From assembly GCF_036381655.1 (NCBI RefSeq), contig NZ_DASVCJ010000047.1, forward strand, positions 39,032 through 103,031: a stretch of DNA of 64,000 bases, given 5' to 3'. The position numbers were made by a program, and so were the translations under genes. The notes beneath the pieces were generated by a model that was not told the DNA's origin, did no database searches, and saw nothing but the letters and a program-made list of their open reading frames with translations. This document shows positions 18,202-26,402 of the stretch, one piece after another; the first letter of the stretch is position 1, and each line of letters starts with the position of its first letter. This DNA comes from Ferrovibrio sp036381655 (GTDB lineage: Bacteria > Pseudomonadota > Alphaproteobacteria > Ferrovibrionales > Ferrovibrionaceae).

Positions 18202-18339
18202 GCCCCCTTCCCCTCGGCTGACCATAGATGTTGGTGTCGCGAAACAAGACGCACCATAGATCTAGAGTATTCGCGGCACTGACATGGTGCAAGGGCGGAT
18301 TTACGAAAAATTCATGAAATCGTCTGTTCTGGCTTCAAT

Positions 18340-18606
18340 TTAGCTGCCGTTGCCCAATCCGCTATTTTGCTTGGATTCGAGCGCCGCCAGCCGCTCGGCC
18401 AGGCGGATATTCTCCTCGCGCGCCGCCTGGGCCATGGCTTTCACGGCCTCGAATTCTTCCCGCGTTACCAGGTCCATATCGGCCAAAGCGCGCTCGCGAC
18501 GCTGGCGAATCGCCTGCTCCACCTCGCCCTTGACCCCCTGCAGGGTGCCCAGAGCGCCCGTGGCGATACGGCTGAGATCGTCCAGAAGGCGATTATCGGT
18601 CTGCAT
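18340..18606 (-). CDS. ubiK: UbiK / BMFP-domain accessory factor
   Basis: This 88-residue protein is predicted to be almost entirely helical: RLLDDLSRIATGALGTLQGV, then EVEQAIRQRRERALADMDLV, then a coiled coil LAERLAALESKQN. It matches the BMFP/YqiC family (UbiK), which assists ubiquinone synthesis under aerobic conditions and is membrane-fusogenic in vitro. It is divergent from lysS across about 170 bp. The short Gly/Asn tail after the coiled coil is typical. Confidence 0.85.
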   Translation of the reverse strand: MQTDNRLLDDLSRIATGALGTLQGVKGEVEQAIRQRRERALADMDLVTREEFEAVKAMAQAAREENIRLAERLAALESKQNSGLGNGS

Positions 18607-18773
18607 GGCGCGACTCCATCTTCGGATGCCTTCCCGATATGGCCACCTGCGGCGCCGGCCGCAAGCATTCCAATTCCTTATCCACAGGTATTCGGGCCGG
18701 GTGGACCGGTTGGAATGCGGCTATCCCGGTGCTAGGTTCCCCGCCCAACCTTTTAGATTTGCGGCCGAATATC

Positions 18774-20324
18774 GTGACCGACCAAAATCCCTCAGCCCAT
18801 CCGACCCCCGAGGCCTCATCCGGCGAGCGCGCCAATCGCGAGGCGAAGCTGGAGCAGCTTCGTCAGCTTGGCCTTGATCCGTACACGGCGCCGAAATTCA
18901 ACAAGACTCACAAGAACGCCGCGGTGCACGACGCCTATGCCCATCTGCAGCCCGATGAGCGGACCGGCGATACGGTGGCCGTCGCCGGCCGCATCATGGC
19001 GATGCGCAACAGCGGCATGTTCATCGACCTGGTCGACGACACGGTGAAGCTGCAGATTTATACCGCCAAGGAGGAGTTGCAGGGCCGCCTTGCGCCGGTA
19101 ATGAAGGCGCTGGATCTCGGCGACGTCATCGGCGTGCGCGGCACCGTCCGGCGCACCAAGCGGGGCGAGATCACGGTCGACGCCAGCGAAATCGTCGTGC
19201 TGGCCAAGGCGCTCGAGCCGCCGCCGGAGAAGTGGCACGGTCTGAAGAATGTCGAACAGCGCTACCGCCATCGCGAATACGACCTGATCAGCAACGAGGA
19301 AAGCCGGCAGACGCTGCGCACCCGCTTCCGCGTGATCCAGGCGATGCGGCAATTCCTCGCCGGCGAGGATTTCCTCGAAGTCGAGACGCCGATGCTGCAC
19401 ACCATCCCCGGTGGCGCCATCGCGCGGCCGTTCGTCACGCACCACAACACGCTCGACATACCGCTGTTCATGCGCATTGCGCCGGAGCTGCATCTCAAGC
19501 GGCTGGTGATCGGCGGCCTCAGCGAGAAGCTGTTCGAGATCAACCGCTGCTTCCGCAACGAAGGCATCTCGCCGCGACACAATCCGGAATTCACCACGCT
19601 GGAGCTGTATCAGGCCTACGCCGATTACAACGACATGATGTCGATTGCCGAGCGGCTGATCGCCCATGCCGCAATCACCGCGACCGGCAGTACCAAGGTG
19701 AAATTCGGCGAGCACGAGATCGATTTCACGCCGCCCTTCCGGCGCGCCTCCATGCTCGACCTGATCAAGGAACATGGCAGGATCGAGCTTGCCGGCCTCG
19801 ATGACGCAGCCGCGCGCAGCATCGCCAAGCAGGCCGGCGTTCCGGTCGACGACAAGGCGAGCTGGGGCAAGGTGGTGGAAGCCAGCTTCGAGCATTTCGT
19901 CGAACCCAACCTGATCCAGCCGACCCATGTGGTGGCCTTGCCGAAGGCGATCTCGCCGCTGGCCAAGGCCAATCACGAGAATCCGGAGATCGCCGAGCGC
20001 TTCGAGACTTTCTGCAATACCTGGGAAATCGCCAACGCCTTCTCCGAGCTGGCCGACCCGCAGGAGCAGCGCGCCCGCTTCGAGGATCAGCAAAGCCAGC
20101 GCGATGCCGGCGACGAGGAAGCCCATCGCATCGACGAGGATTTCCTCAAGGCGCAATCGGCGGGCATGATGCCGATGGGCGGCCTGGGGATAGGCATCGA
20201 CCGCCTGGCGATGCTGCTGACCAATTCGCCGACGATCCGCGAAGTCATCGCCTTCCCGACATTGCGGCCCCGCACCGGCGCGTCCGGCACAGCCGACACA
20301 TCCGGCGAACCCGGCGAAGCGTGA
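18774..20324 (+). CDS. lysS: Lysyl-tRNA synthetase, class II
   Basis: LysS charges tRNA-Lys. The 516-residue protein has an N-terminal OB fold for the anticodon (TVAVAGRIMAMRNSGMFIDL). The class II motifs follow: motif 1 near RVIQAMRQFLAGEDFLEVETP, motif 2 in FEINRCFRNEGISPRHNPEF and motif 3 GLGIGIDRLAMLLTN. Start is set at GTG 18774 (read as VTDQNPSAH): the frame is open further upstream, to an ATG at 18639, but that part has no family similarity. Its TGA overlaps a possible lgt GTG. The C-terminal tail after FPTLRP is a short Thr/Gly/Ala arm. Confidence 0.95.
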   Translation: MTDQNPSAHPTPEASSGERANREAKLEQLRQLGLDPYTAPKFNKTHKNAAVHDAYAHLQPDERTGDTVAVAGRIMAMRNSGMFIDLVDDTVKLQIYTAKEELQGRLAPVMKALDLGDVIGVRGTVRRTKRGEITVDASEIVVLAKALEPPPEKWHGLKNVEQRYRHREYDLISNEESRQTLRTRFRVIQAMRQFLAGEDFLEVETPMLHTIPGGAIARPFVTHHNTLDIPLFMRIAPELHLKRLVIGGLSEKLFEINRCFRNEGISPRHNPEFTTLELYQAYADYNDMMSIAERLIAHAAITATGSTKVKFGEHEIDFTPPFRRASMLDLIKEHGRIELAGLDDAAARSIAKQAGVPVDDKASWGKVVEASFEHFVEPNLIQPTHVVALPKAISPLAKANHENPEIAERFETFCNTWEIANAFSELADPQEQRARFEDQQSQRDAGDEEAHRIDEDFLKAQSAGMMPMGGLGIGIDRLAMLLTNSPTIREVIAFPTLRPRTGASGTADTSGEPGEA

Positions 20325-20326
20325 CG

Positions 20327-21151
20327 ATGTTCGCAACGCTTCCCGCCATCGCCTTCCCGGTGATCGACCCGGTCGCCTTCGCGATCGGGCCCTTCACCGT
20401 GCGCTGGTATGCCCTGGCCTATATCGTCGGCCTGATCGCCGGCTGGCAGATGGCAATGCGGATTGCCAAGAAGCCCACCGATCCGGACCTGACGCAAACG
20501 GTCACGCCGCAGCAGATCGACGGTTTTCTCGTCTGGGCGACAGTGGGCGTGGTCGTCGGCGGCCGGCTCGGCTATGTGCTGTTCTATAACCTCGAGATGT
20601 ATCTGCGGAATCCGATCGAGATATTCGAGGTCTGGCACGGCGGCATGTCCTTCCATGGCGGCATGCTCGGCGTCATCATCGCGATGTTCGTCTATTGCCG
20701 CGCGATCCAGACGCCGTTCCTCGCCTTCACCGATATCATCGCCTGCGTCACGCCGATTGGACTGTTCTTCGGCCGCATCGCGAATTTCGTCAACGACGAA
20801 TTGTGGGGCCGCGTCGCGCCGGACCTGCCCTGGGCGATGGTCTTCCCGACCGGCGGGCCGGAGCCGCGGCATCCCAGCCAGCTTTATCAGGCCGGTATGG
20901 AAGGCATTCTGCTCTTCCTGCTGCTGAACCTGGTGCGCTGGAACAGCGGCGCCCTGCAGAAGCACGGTCTTCTGTCGGGCCTGTTCCTGGTTGGCTACGG
21001 CGTCGCCCGCATCGTCGGCGAATTGTTCCGCCAGCCGGACGCCCAGATCGGTTTCCTGGCCGGCGGCATGACGATGGGGCAGTTGCTGTCGCTGCCGATG
21101 GTACTGTTCGGCCTCGGCCTGATGTGGTGGGCAAGCCGACGCACATCGTAA
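20327..21151 (+). CDS. lgt: Prolipoprotein diacylglyceryl transferase
   Basis: Lgt moves diacylglyceryl from phosphatidylglycerol onto the lipobox cysteine of prolipoproteins, in the inner membrane. The 274-residue protein has about seven membrane spans. It shows the HGGMSFHGGMLGV motif with the essential His, GRIANFVNDELWGRV (Lgt signature) and RHPSQLYQAGMEGILLF. Start is ATG 20327; an in-frame GTG at 20321 overlaps the lysS stop and would add two residues. A client lipoprotein is encoded three genes downstream. Confidence 0.95.
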   Translation: MFATLPAIAFPVIDPVAFAIGPFTVRWYALAYIVGLIAGWQMAMRIAKKPTDPDLTQTVTPQQIDGFLVWATVGVVVGGRLGYVLFYNLEMYLRNPIEIFEVWHGGMSFHGGMLGVIIAMFVYCRAIQTPFLAFTDIIACVTPIGLFFGRIANFVNDELWGRVAPDLPWAMVFPTGGPEPRHPSQLYQAGMEGILLFLLLNLVRWNSGALQKHGLLSGLFLVGYGVARIVGELFRQPDAQIGFLAGGMTMGQLLSLPMVLFGLGLMWWASRRTS

Positions 21152-21164
21152 TCGGAGGATCGCC

Positions 21165-22262
21165 TTGGGCGTAGAAGCTCCGCTTCGCGACATCCTGCGC
21201 CGCCGCATCATGGCGGAAGGCCCGATCACCGTGGCGGCCTTCATGGCCGATTGCCTGCTGCATCCCGAACACGGCTATTACCGCAGCCAGGAAGCGATCG
21301 GGCTGGGCGGCGATTTCATCACCGCGCCGGAGATCAGCCAGATGTTCGGCGAGCTGCTTGGCCTCTGGGCGGCGGATTACTGGCAGCGCATGGGCGGGCC
21401 CGGCCGCTGCTATCTGGTCGAACTCGGCCCGGGCCGCGGCGCCCTGATGCGCGACGCGCTCCGCGCCGCCCGCGCCCTGCCCCCGTTCCGCGCGGCGATC
21501 ACGCCTGTGCTGGTGGAGGCGTCGCAGCGCATGCGCGAAGCGCAGCAGAAAACATTGGCCGGCGAGGCGGCGATCTGGCTGGAAGACATCAGCGCCATCC
21601 CGAAGGATGCGCCGATCATCCTGCTGGCCAACGAATTCCTGGATGCCCTGCCGGTGCGCCAGTTCCAGCGCGGCGATGACGGCGCCTGGCATGAACGCTG
21701 TGTCGGCCTGGCCGAAAACGGCACCGATCTGCAATTCCAGCTCGATCCGCGGCCGCTGCCATTCGACGCGCTGCTGCCGCCGGAATTGCAGGACGCTCCG
21801 CCGGGCGCCATCGTCGAGTCGAGTCCGGCCATGCGCGCGACGGCGGGCGACATCGCCGCTCGCCTGCGGCTGCAGGGCGGCGCCGCCCTGTTCATCGATT
21901 ACGGCTATGACCGCCCCGGCATCGGCGAGACGCTGCAGGCGGTTTACCGGCACGCCTATACCGACCCCCTGGCCGAGCCGGGTTTGGCGGACCTCACCGC
22001 GCATGTCGACTTCGCCGCTTTCGCCGTCGCCGCAAGGCATGGCGGCGTGGTGGTCTATGGCCCGGTCGGTCAGGGCCAATTCCTGCAGTCGCTCGGTATC
22101 GAAGCGCGCGCCATTCGGCTGAAGCAGAGCGGCAGCAAGGCGCAAGGCATCGAAATCGACGCAGCCCTGCATCGGTTGACGGCCCCGGAGGAGATGGGCA
22201 CCCTGTTCAAGGTCCTGGCTCTGACGCCGCCCGAATCCGTGGCACCGGCAGGTTTTGCATGA
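21165..22262 (+). CDS. SAM-dependent methyltransferase, MidA/NDUFAF7 family
   Basis: The 365-residue protein matches the DUF185 family, whose mitochondrial member NDUFAF7 dimethylates an arginine of a complex I subunit. Visible motifs: GPITVAAFMADCLLHPEHGYY, GDFITAPEISQMFGELLGLW, the SAM loop YLVELGPGRGALMRD, and ILLANEFLDALPVRQF. The start is TTG at 21165, supported by a GGAGG Shine-Dalgarno six bases upstream and the absence of a nearer ATG. It is 13 bp after lgt, and its stop overlaps the next start (ATGA). No complex I genes are in the window, so the substrate is inferred from the family. Confidence 0.85.
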   Translation: MGVEAPLRDILRRRIMAEGPITVAAFMADCLLHPEHGYYRSQEAIGLGGDFITAPEISQMFGELLGLWAADYWQRMGGPGRCYLVELGPGRGALMRDALRAARALPPFRAAITPVLVEASQRMREAQQKTLAGEAAIWLEDISAIPKDAPIILLANEFLDALPVRQFQRGDDGAWHERCVGLAENGTDLQFQLDPRPLPFDALLPPELQDAPPGAIVESSPAMRATAGDIAARLRLQGGAALFIDYGYDRPGIGETLQAVYRHAYTDPLAEPGLADLTAHVDFAAFAVAARHGGVVVYGPVGQGQFLQSLGIEARAIRLKQSGSKAQGIEIDAALHRLTAPEEMGTLFKVLALTPPESVAPAGFA

Positions 22263-23041
22263 TCAGTTCCGCCTCCGTCGATCTGGCACCCATTACGGCT
22301 GCGTCCCTGGCGGATGTCCGCCACGGTTTCTTCATGCGGCGCGGCGGCGTCTCGTCCGGCATTTATGCGTCGCTGAATTGCGGGCCGGGTTCTTCCGACG
22401 ATTCGGATGCCGTACGCGAAAATCGCCGCAGGGTCGCCGCCGCACTGGACGCGAGCGAAGGCCTTGTCTCGCTGTACCAGGTGCATGGCCGCGACGTGGT
22501 GATCGTCGACGACGGCTTCGATCTTGCGCAGCGCCCCAAGGCCGACGGCATGGTCACGCGGCGGCACAATGTCGCGCTGGGCATTCTCACCGCCGACTGC
22601 GCGCCGGTACTGTTCGCCGACGCCGAAGCGGACTTGATCGGCGCCTGCCATGCCGGATGGCGCGGCGCGCTCGCCGGCGTCACCGATGCGACCATCGAAG
22701 CCATGGAGCGGCTGGGCGGCCGGCGCAGCCGCATCCGCGCGGTCATCGGCCCGGCGATCGCGCAGCGCTCCTACGAAGTCAGCGCGCCGTTCCGGGATAC
22801 GTTCATCGCCGCCGCTGCCGACAATGCCGCTTTCTTTGCCGAAGGGCGCCGCGCCGGACATTGGCAGTTCGACCTGCCCGGCTATCTCATGCACCGGCTG
22901 CGGCAGGCCGGGGTCGCAGCGGAGAATCTCGATCTGGATACCCGCTCCGATCCGGAGCGCTTCTTCAGCTACCGCCGCACAACATTGGCCGGCGAGCCGG
23001 ATTACGGCCGCCAGATTTCAGCAATCGCCTTGCCGGGATGA
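22259..23041 (+). CDS. pgeF: Purine nucleoside phosphorylase / laccase-domain protein (YfiH family)
   Basis: The 260-residue protein belongs to the Cu-oxidase_4 / YfiH family, now known to include purine nucleoside phosphorylases and, in E. coli, the peptidoglycan editing factor PgeF. Family motifs are all present: HGFFMRRGGVSSGIYASLN, QVHGRDV, the metal/catalytic LTADCAPVLFAD and CHAGWRGALAGV, and RYSYR-like FFSYRRTT at the end. It overlaps the methyltransferase gene by four bases. Which of the two activities dominates cannot be told from sequence. Confidence 0.9.
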   Translation: MISSASVDLAPITAASLADVRHGFFMRRGGVSSGIYASLNCGPGSSDDSDAVRENRRRVAAALDASEGLVSLYQVHGRDVVIVDDGFDLAQRPKADGMVTRRHNVALGILTADCAPVLFADAEADLIGACHAGWRGALAGVTDATIEAMERLGGRRSRIRAVIGPAIAQRSYEVSAPFRDTFIAAAADNAAFFAEGRRAGHWQFDLPGYLMHRLRQAGVAAENLDLDTRSDPERFFSYRRTTLAGEPDYGRQISAIALPG

Positions 23042-23050
23042 TGGTGAGCC

Positions 23051-23929
23051 GTGTCGTACCGTAACATTCTGAGCCTTCTCCTGATCGGTGCCGCCCTTGC
23101 GGCCTGCCAACCGCTTCCGCAACCGTTCCAGCCTGAAGTCAAAGGCCGCGCCGTCAACCCGCTGATGCGCCCGATCGGCGAGACCAGCCTGTTCGTTGCG
23201 CCGGTCGCCGGACTGCCTGCCGAGCAGGGCGCGCGGCTGGCGCAGAGCCTGGCGGATGCCCTGGCGGAGCAGGAAGTGCCGGCCAGCAATGACGCCCGCA
23301 GCGTCCTGTCCTCCACCCTGACGGTCTCGCTGGCGCCGCAGGGGAGCCAGACTGTCTGGCGCTGGAGCAAACAATCGCCCGACAAAAGCGTGCAGTCCGG
23401 CGGCGATCGGCCGCTCGGCATCGCCATCGACCGCCTCGATGCCGGCGATGAAGGCGCCATCAAACAGGCCGCCGCCGCCATGGCGGCGGCAATCGCGGCG
23501 AAATTGAACGAAGACACCGCCGGCGTTCTGGCCCAAGCCAAGCAACCCAGGCTTTCCGTGCTGGAATGCGATGGCGCCCCTGGCGACGGCAACCGCAGCT
23601 TGCGCCAGGCCCTGCGCGAAATCCTGATTCTGACCGGCCAGCCGCCGGTGGCCGACCCGGCCCAGGCCGATTACCTCATCGCCTGCCATGTGAAGGTCTG
23701 GGCCGACGGCCCGAATTCCGAACGGGTGGCGATCGAATGGGCGCTGATGACCAACGACGGCCGCCGTCTGGGCGAGGTAAAGCAGGGCAACCGCATCCCC
23801 CGCGGGCAGCTTGCCCAGGCCTGGGGGAATACCGCCCATATCATCGCCGAAGGCGGCTGGCAGGGCCTGAGCAAGATTCTGGAGACGCAGCAGCGCCCGA
23901 CCCTGCCGCCGAAGCCGGCAAGATCCTGA
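23051..23929 (+). CDS. Putative lipoprotein of unknown function
   Basis: A 292-residue product starts at GTG 23051 with a short lipoprotein signal (SYRNILSLLLIGAALAAC) and lipobox Cys at residue 19, so it should be anchored by Lgt, encoded three genes upstream. The mature part shows an Ala-rich central helix (AIKQAAAAMAAAIAAKL) and a C-terminal domain with DYLIACHVKVWAD and VAIEWALMTNDGRRLGEV. That C-terminal part resembles lipoproteins that combine an N-acetylmuramidase-like or penicillin-binding-activator type sheet, but I cannot assign a family. It is 9 bp after pgeF and probably co-transcribed. Confidence 0.7.
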   Translation: MSYRNILSLLLIGAALAACQPLPQPFQPEVKGRAVNPLMRPIGETSLFVAPVAGLPAEQGARLAQSLADALAEQEVPASNDARSVLSSTLTVSLAPQGSQTVWRWSKQSPDKSVQSGGDRPLGIAIDRLDAGDEGAIKQAAAAMAAAIAAKLNEDTAGVLAQAKQPRLSVLECDGAPGDGNRSLRQALREILILTGQPPVADPAQADYLIACHVKVWADGPNSERVAIEWALMTNDGRRLGEVKQGNRIPRGQLAQAWGNTAHIIAEGGWQGLSKILETQQRPTLPPKPARS

Positions 23930-23945
23930 AAATCTTGTCCTTTTG
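23919..23945 (+). terminator. Short hairpin with T-rich tail at the lipoprotein gene end
   Basis: CAAGAT, a 7-nt loop and ATCTTG form a 6-bp stem that overlaps the stop codon and is followed by TCCTTTTG. This is a weak factor-independent terminator candidate separating the lgt-pgeF-lipoprotein run from prs. Confidence 0.4.
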
Positions 23946-24021
23946 CCGGTTTACAGGGGGCTGATCGGCGGTTATAGTCCGCGCGGTTTTCTCCCGGGTC
24001 CGGCATCCATCGAGCTCTGTC

Positions 24022-24954
24022 ATGAAAGTTTTGGCGGGTAATTCCAATCGTCCGCTGGCGGAAGCCATTGCGGCATATCTTTCCGTTCCTCTCGCCAAGG
24101 CGAGCGTGCGCCGGTTCTCCGACATGGAGGTCTTTGTCGAGATCCATGAAAACGTCCGCGGCGAGGACGTCTTCGTGATCCAGTCGACTTCCTATCCCGC
24201 CAATGACCACCTGATGGAACTTCTGGTCTGCATCGATGCGCTCAAGCGGGCATCGGCGCGGCGCATCACGGCGGTGCTTCCCTATTTCGGCTATGCCCGT
24301 CAGGACCGCAAGCCGGGTCCGCGTACGCCGATTTCGGCCAAGCTGGTCGCCAACCTGATTACCGCGGCCGGCGCCAACCGCGTGCTGACGCTCGATCTGC
24401 ACGCCGATCAGATTCAGGGCTTTTTCGACATCCCTACCGACAACCTGATGGCCGCTCCGGTGCTGACCGCCGACATCAAGCAGCATTTGCAGGGCAACGA
24501 CCTGATGGTGGTCTCCCCCGATGTCGGCGGCGTGGTGCGCGCCCGCAACATCGCCAAGCGCCTGGACGTCGATCTCGCCATCGTCGACAAGCGGCGCGAG
24601 CGCGCCGGCGTGTCCGAGGTGATGAACATCATCGGCGACGTCGAGGGCCGCCGCTGCCTGCTGGTCGACGACATCGTCGATTCCGCCGGTACGCTCTGCA
24701 ACGCCGCCGAGGCGTTGAAGAAGCACGGGGCCAAGGCGGTCTATGCCTATGTCAGCCATGGCGTGCTGTCGGGCGGCGCGGTGGCCCGCGTCACCGCCAG
24801 CCAGCTCGAAGGCCTGGTCATCACCGACTCGATCCTGGCGACCGAGGCGGTCCGCCTGGCGCGCAACGTCCGCCAGGTGTCGATCGCGCCGCTGATCGGC
24901 GAGGCCATGCGGCGCATCAGCGAGGAGACTTCGGTCTCCAGCCTGTTCGACTGA
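24022..24954 (+). CDS. prs: Ribose-phosphate pyrophosphokinase
   Basis: Prs makes PRPP from ribose 5-phosphate and ATP, the precursor of nucleotides, histidine and tryptophan, and of the apt reaction encoded further on. The 310-residue protein has the N-terminal KVLAGNSNRPLAEAIAAYL, ATP-loop YFGYARQDRKPGPRTPISAK, the metal-binding DLHADQIQGFFDIP, flexible-loop region VDKRRERAGVSEVMNIIGDV and the PRPP loop CLLVDDIVDSAGTL. All catalytic segments are present. ATG 24022 follows a 92-bp gap after the lipoprotein gene and so likely has its own promoter. Confidence 0.97.
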   Translation: MKVLAGNSNRPLAEAIAAYLSVPLAKASVRRFSDMEVFVEIHENVRGEDVFVIQSTSYPANDHLMELLVCIDALKRASARRITAVLPYFGYARQDRKPGPRTPISAKLVANLITAAGANRVLTLDLHADQIQGFFDIPTDNLMAAPVLTADIKQHLQGNDLMVVSPDVGGVVRARNIAKRLDVDLAIVDKRRERAGVSEVMNIIGDVEGRRCLLVDDIVDSAGTLCNAAEALKKHGAKAVYAYVSHGVLSGGAVARVTASQLEGLVITDSILATEAVRLARNVRQVSIAPLIGEAMRRISEETSVSSLFD

Positions 24955-25051
24955 ACGACTTTCCGAGTTTCGGCGTACGGCACCCCTGGAGGCCGGCGCC
25001 GGAAACGGTTCGGCAATGGTGCCGCACCGTCCGTCAACCAAGGAGCGTGTT

Positions 25052-25738
25052 ATGCGTGAAGTAACCACCATCGCCGCCGAGGCGAGGTCGAGGGCCGGCA
25101 AGGGGACCGCCCGTGCGACGCGACTGAAGGGTCGCGTACCGGGGGTCATCTATGGCGAGAAGCTCGCCCCGGAACTGATTTCCATCGACGGCCGCGACCT
25201 GCTGAAGGAGCTGAGCAAGGGCAGCTTCTTCTCGCGCCTGTTCACCGTAGAGTTCGCGGGCAAGACCGAACGCGTTCTGGCGCGCGACGTACAGCTCGAC
25301 CCGGTATCAGACCGGCCGATCCATGTCGACTTCCAGCGCGTCGGCAAGGGCTCGCGGGTCCGTATCTTCATCCCGGTGCATTTCCTCGATCAGGATCAGT
25401 CGCCGGGCCTGAAGAAAGGCGGCGTGCTCAACATCGTCCGTCACGAAGTCGAATTCTTCTGCCAGCCCGATTCCATCCCCGAGGCGATCTCGATCAGCCT
25501 CGCCGGCATGGAGATCGGCCATTCGATCCACATCTCCGCATTCCAGTTGCCGGAAGGCATCCGGCCGGTGATTCAGGATCGCGACTTCACGGTTGCGACC
25601 ATTGCCGCGCCGATCAAGGAAGAAGAAGCGGCTCCGGCGGCCGCAGCCGCTGCTGCCGCCGCTCCGGCAGCCGGCGCTGCCGCTGCGGCACCTGCCAAGG
25701 CGGCGGAAGCCAAACCCGCTGCCGGCGGCAAGAAGTAA
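25052..25738 (+). CDS. rplY: 50S ribosomal protein L25, long TL5/CTC type
   Basis: L25 binds 5S rRNA. The 228-residue product is the long CTC form: the N-terminal L25 beta-barrel (RSRAGKGTARATRLKGRVPGVIYG and ARDVQLDPVSDRPIHVDFQR) is followed by the TL5 C-terminal domain (VRIFIPVHFLDQDQSPGLKKGGVLN to VATIAAPIKEEE). The last 40 residues are an Ala/Pro/Lys low-complexity tail that is common in alphaproteobacterial L25. Start is ATG 25052 with AAGGAG ten bases upstream. It is followed by a hairpin at 25747-25775 and then pth, a frequent rplY-pth pairing. Confidence 0.95.
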   Translation: MREVTTIAAEARSRAGKGTARATRLKGRVPGVIYGEKLAPELISIDGRDLLKELSKGSFFSRLFTVEFAGKTERVLARDVQLDPVSDRPIHVDFQRVGKGSRVRIFIPVHFLDQDQSPGLKKGGVLNIVRHEVEFFCQPDSIPEAISISLAGMEIGHSIHISAFQLPEGIRPVIQDRDFTVATIAAPIKEEEAAPAAAAAAAAAPAAGAAAAAPAKAAEAKPAAGGKK

Positions 25739-25746
25739 GGCGTATC

Positions 25747-25784
25747 GGGACGGCGCATCGATGGTGGGCCGTCCCTCCCCTTTT
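25747..25784 (+). terminator. Hairpin between rplY and pth
   Basis: GGGACGGC (25747-25754), a 13-nt loop and GCCGTCCC (25768-25775) give a perfect 8-bp stem followed after a few C by TTTT. It probably terminates or attenuates read-through from the abundant rplY message into pth. Confidence 0.55.
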
Positions 25785-25805
25785 CTGCAGGCGAGTTGAA
25801 CCAGC

Positions 25806-26396
25806 ATGCTGCTTCTCGTCGGACTGGGCAATCCCGGCAACGAGCATAGGCGGCAGCGTCACAATGTCGGTTTCCTCGCTGTCGATGCCATCGCCGAACG
25901 GCACAAGTTTCAGCCTTTCCGCCGGCGCTTTCAGGGCGAAATCGCCGAAGGCCTGCTGGATGGCGTCAAGACGCTGATCCTGAAGCCGATGACCTATATG
26001 AATCTGTCCGGCAAATCGGTCGGAGAGGCGGCGCGCTTCTACAAGATTCCGCCGCAGCAGGTGGTCGTCGTGCATGACGAGCTGGATCTGGCACCCGGCA
26101 AGATCCGGATGAAAACCGGCGGCGGTCATGCCGGACATAACGGCCTGCGCTCGGTGGATGCCGCGATCGGCCCCAATTACCGCCGCCTGCGCGTCGGCAT
26201 CGGCCATCCTGGCAAGGATTATGTCCTGAGCTATGTGCTGCAGAACTTCACCAGCGACGAGCATGCCTGGCTCGATCCCCTGCTCGACGCCATCGCCGAT
26301 CACGCCGGCTATCTGGCGCGCGGCGACGATCCGGGCTTCATGAACAAGGTGGCGCTGCAGTTGCAGCCGCCCAAAGCGAAAAAACCGAAGGACTAG
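25806..26396 (+). CDS. pth: Peptidyl-tRNA hydrolase
   Basis: Pth releases tRNA from peptidyl-tRNA dropped by ribosomes. The 196-residue protein has LLVGLGNPGNEHRRQRHNVGF with catalytic His in RHNVG, the Asn-containing KPMTYMNLSGKSV strand, HDELDLAPGKIRMKTGGGHAGHNGL with the conserved Asp, and RLRVGIGHPG. In the first motif the usual Tyr-xx-Thr is replaced by His-xx-Gln (EHRRQRHNVG), a change beside the active site but not of the catalytic residues. ATG 25806 follows rplY by 67 bp, and ychF starts 6 bp after the stop. Confidence 0.96.
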   Translation: MLLLVGLGNPGNEHRRQRHNVGFLAVDAIAERHKFQPFRRRFQGEIAEGLLDGVKTLILKPMTYMNLSGKSVGEAARFYKIPPQQVVVVHDELDLAPGKIRMKTGGGHAGHNGLRSVDAAIGPNYRRLRVGIGHPGKDYVLSYVLQNFTSDEHAWLDPLLDAIADHAGYLARGDDPGFMNKVALQLQPPKAKKPKD

Positions 26397-26402
26397 CGTA
26401 TC

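Noticed and set aside
25614..25738. Alanine-rich repeat expansion in the L25 gene
   Set aside because: The low-complexity tail is a normal feature of alphaproteobacterial L25; codons are mixed, so there is no nucleotide repeat.
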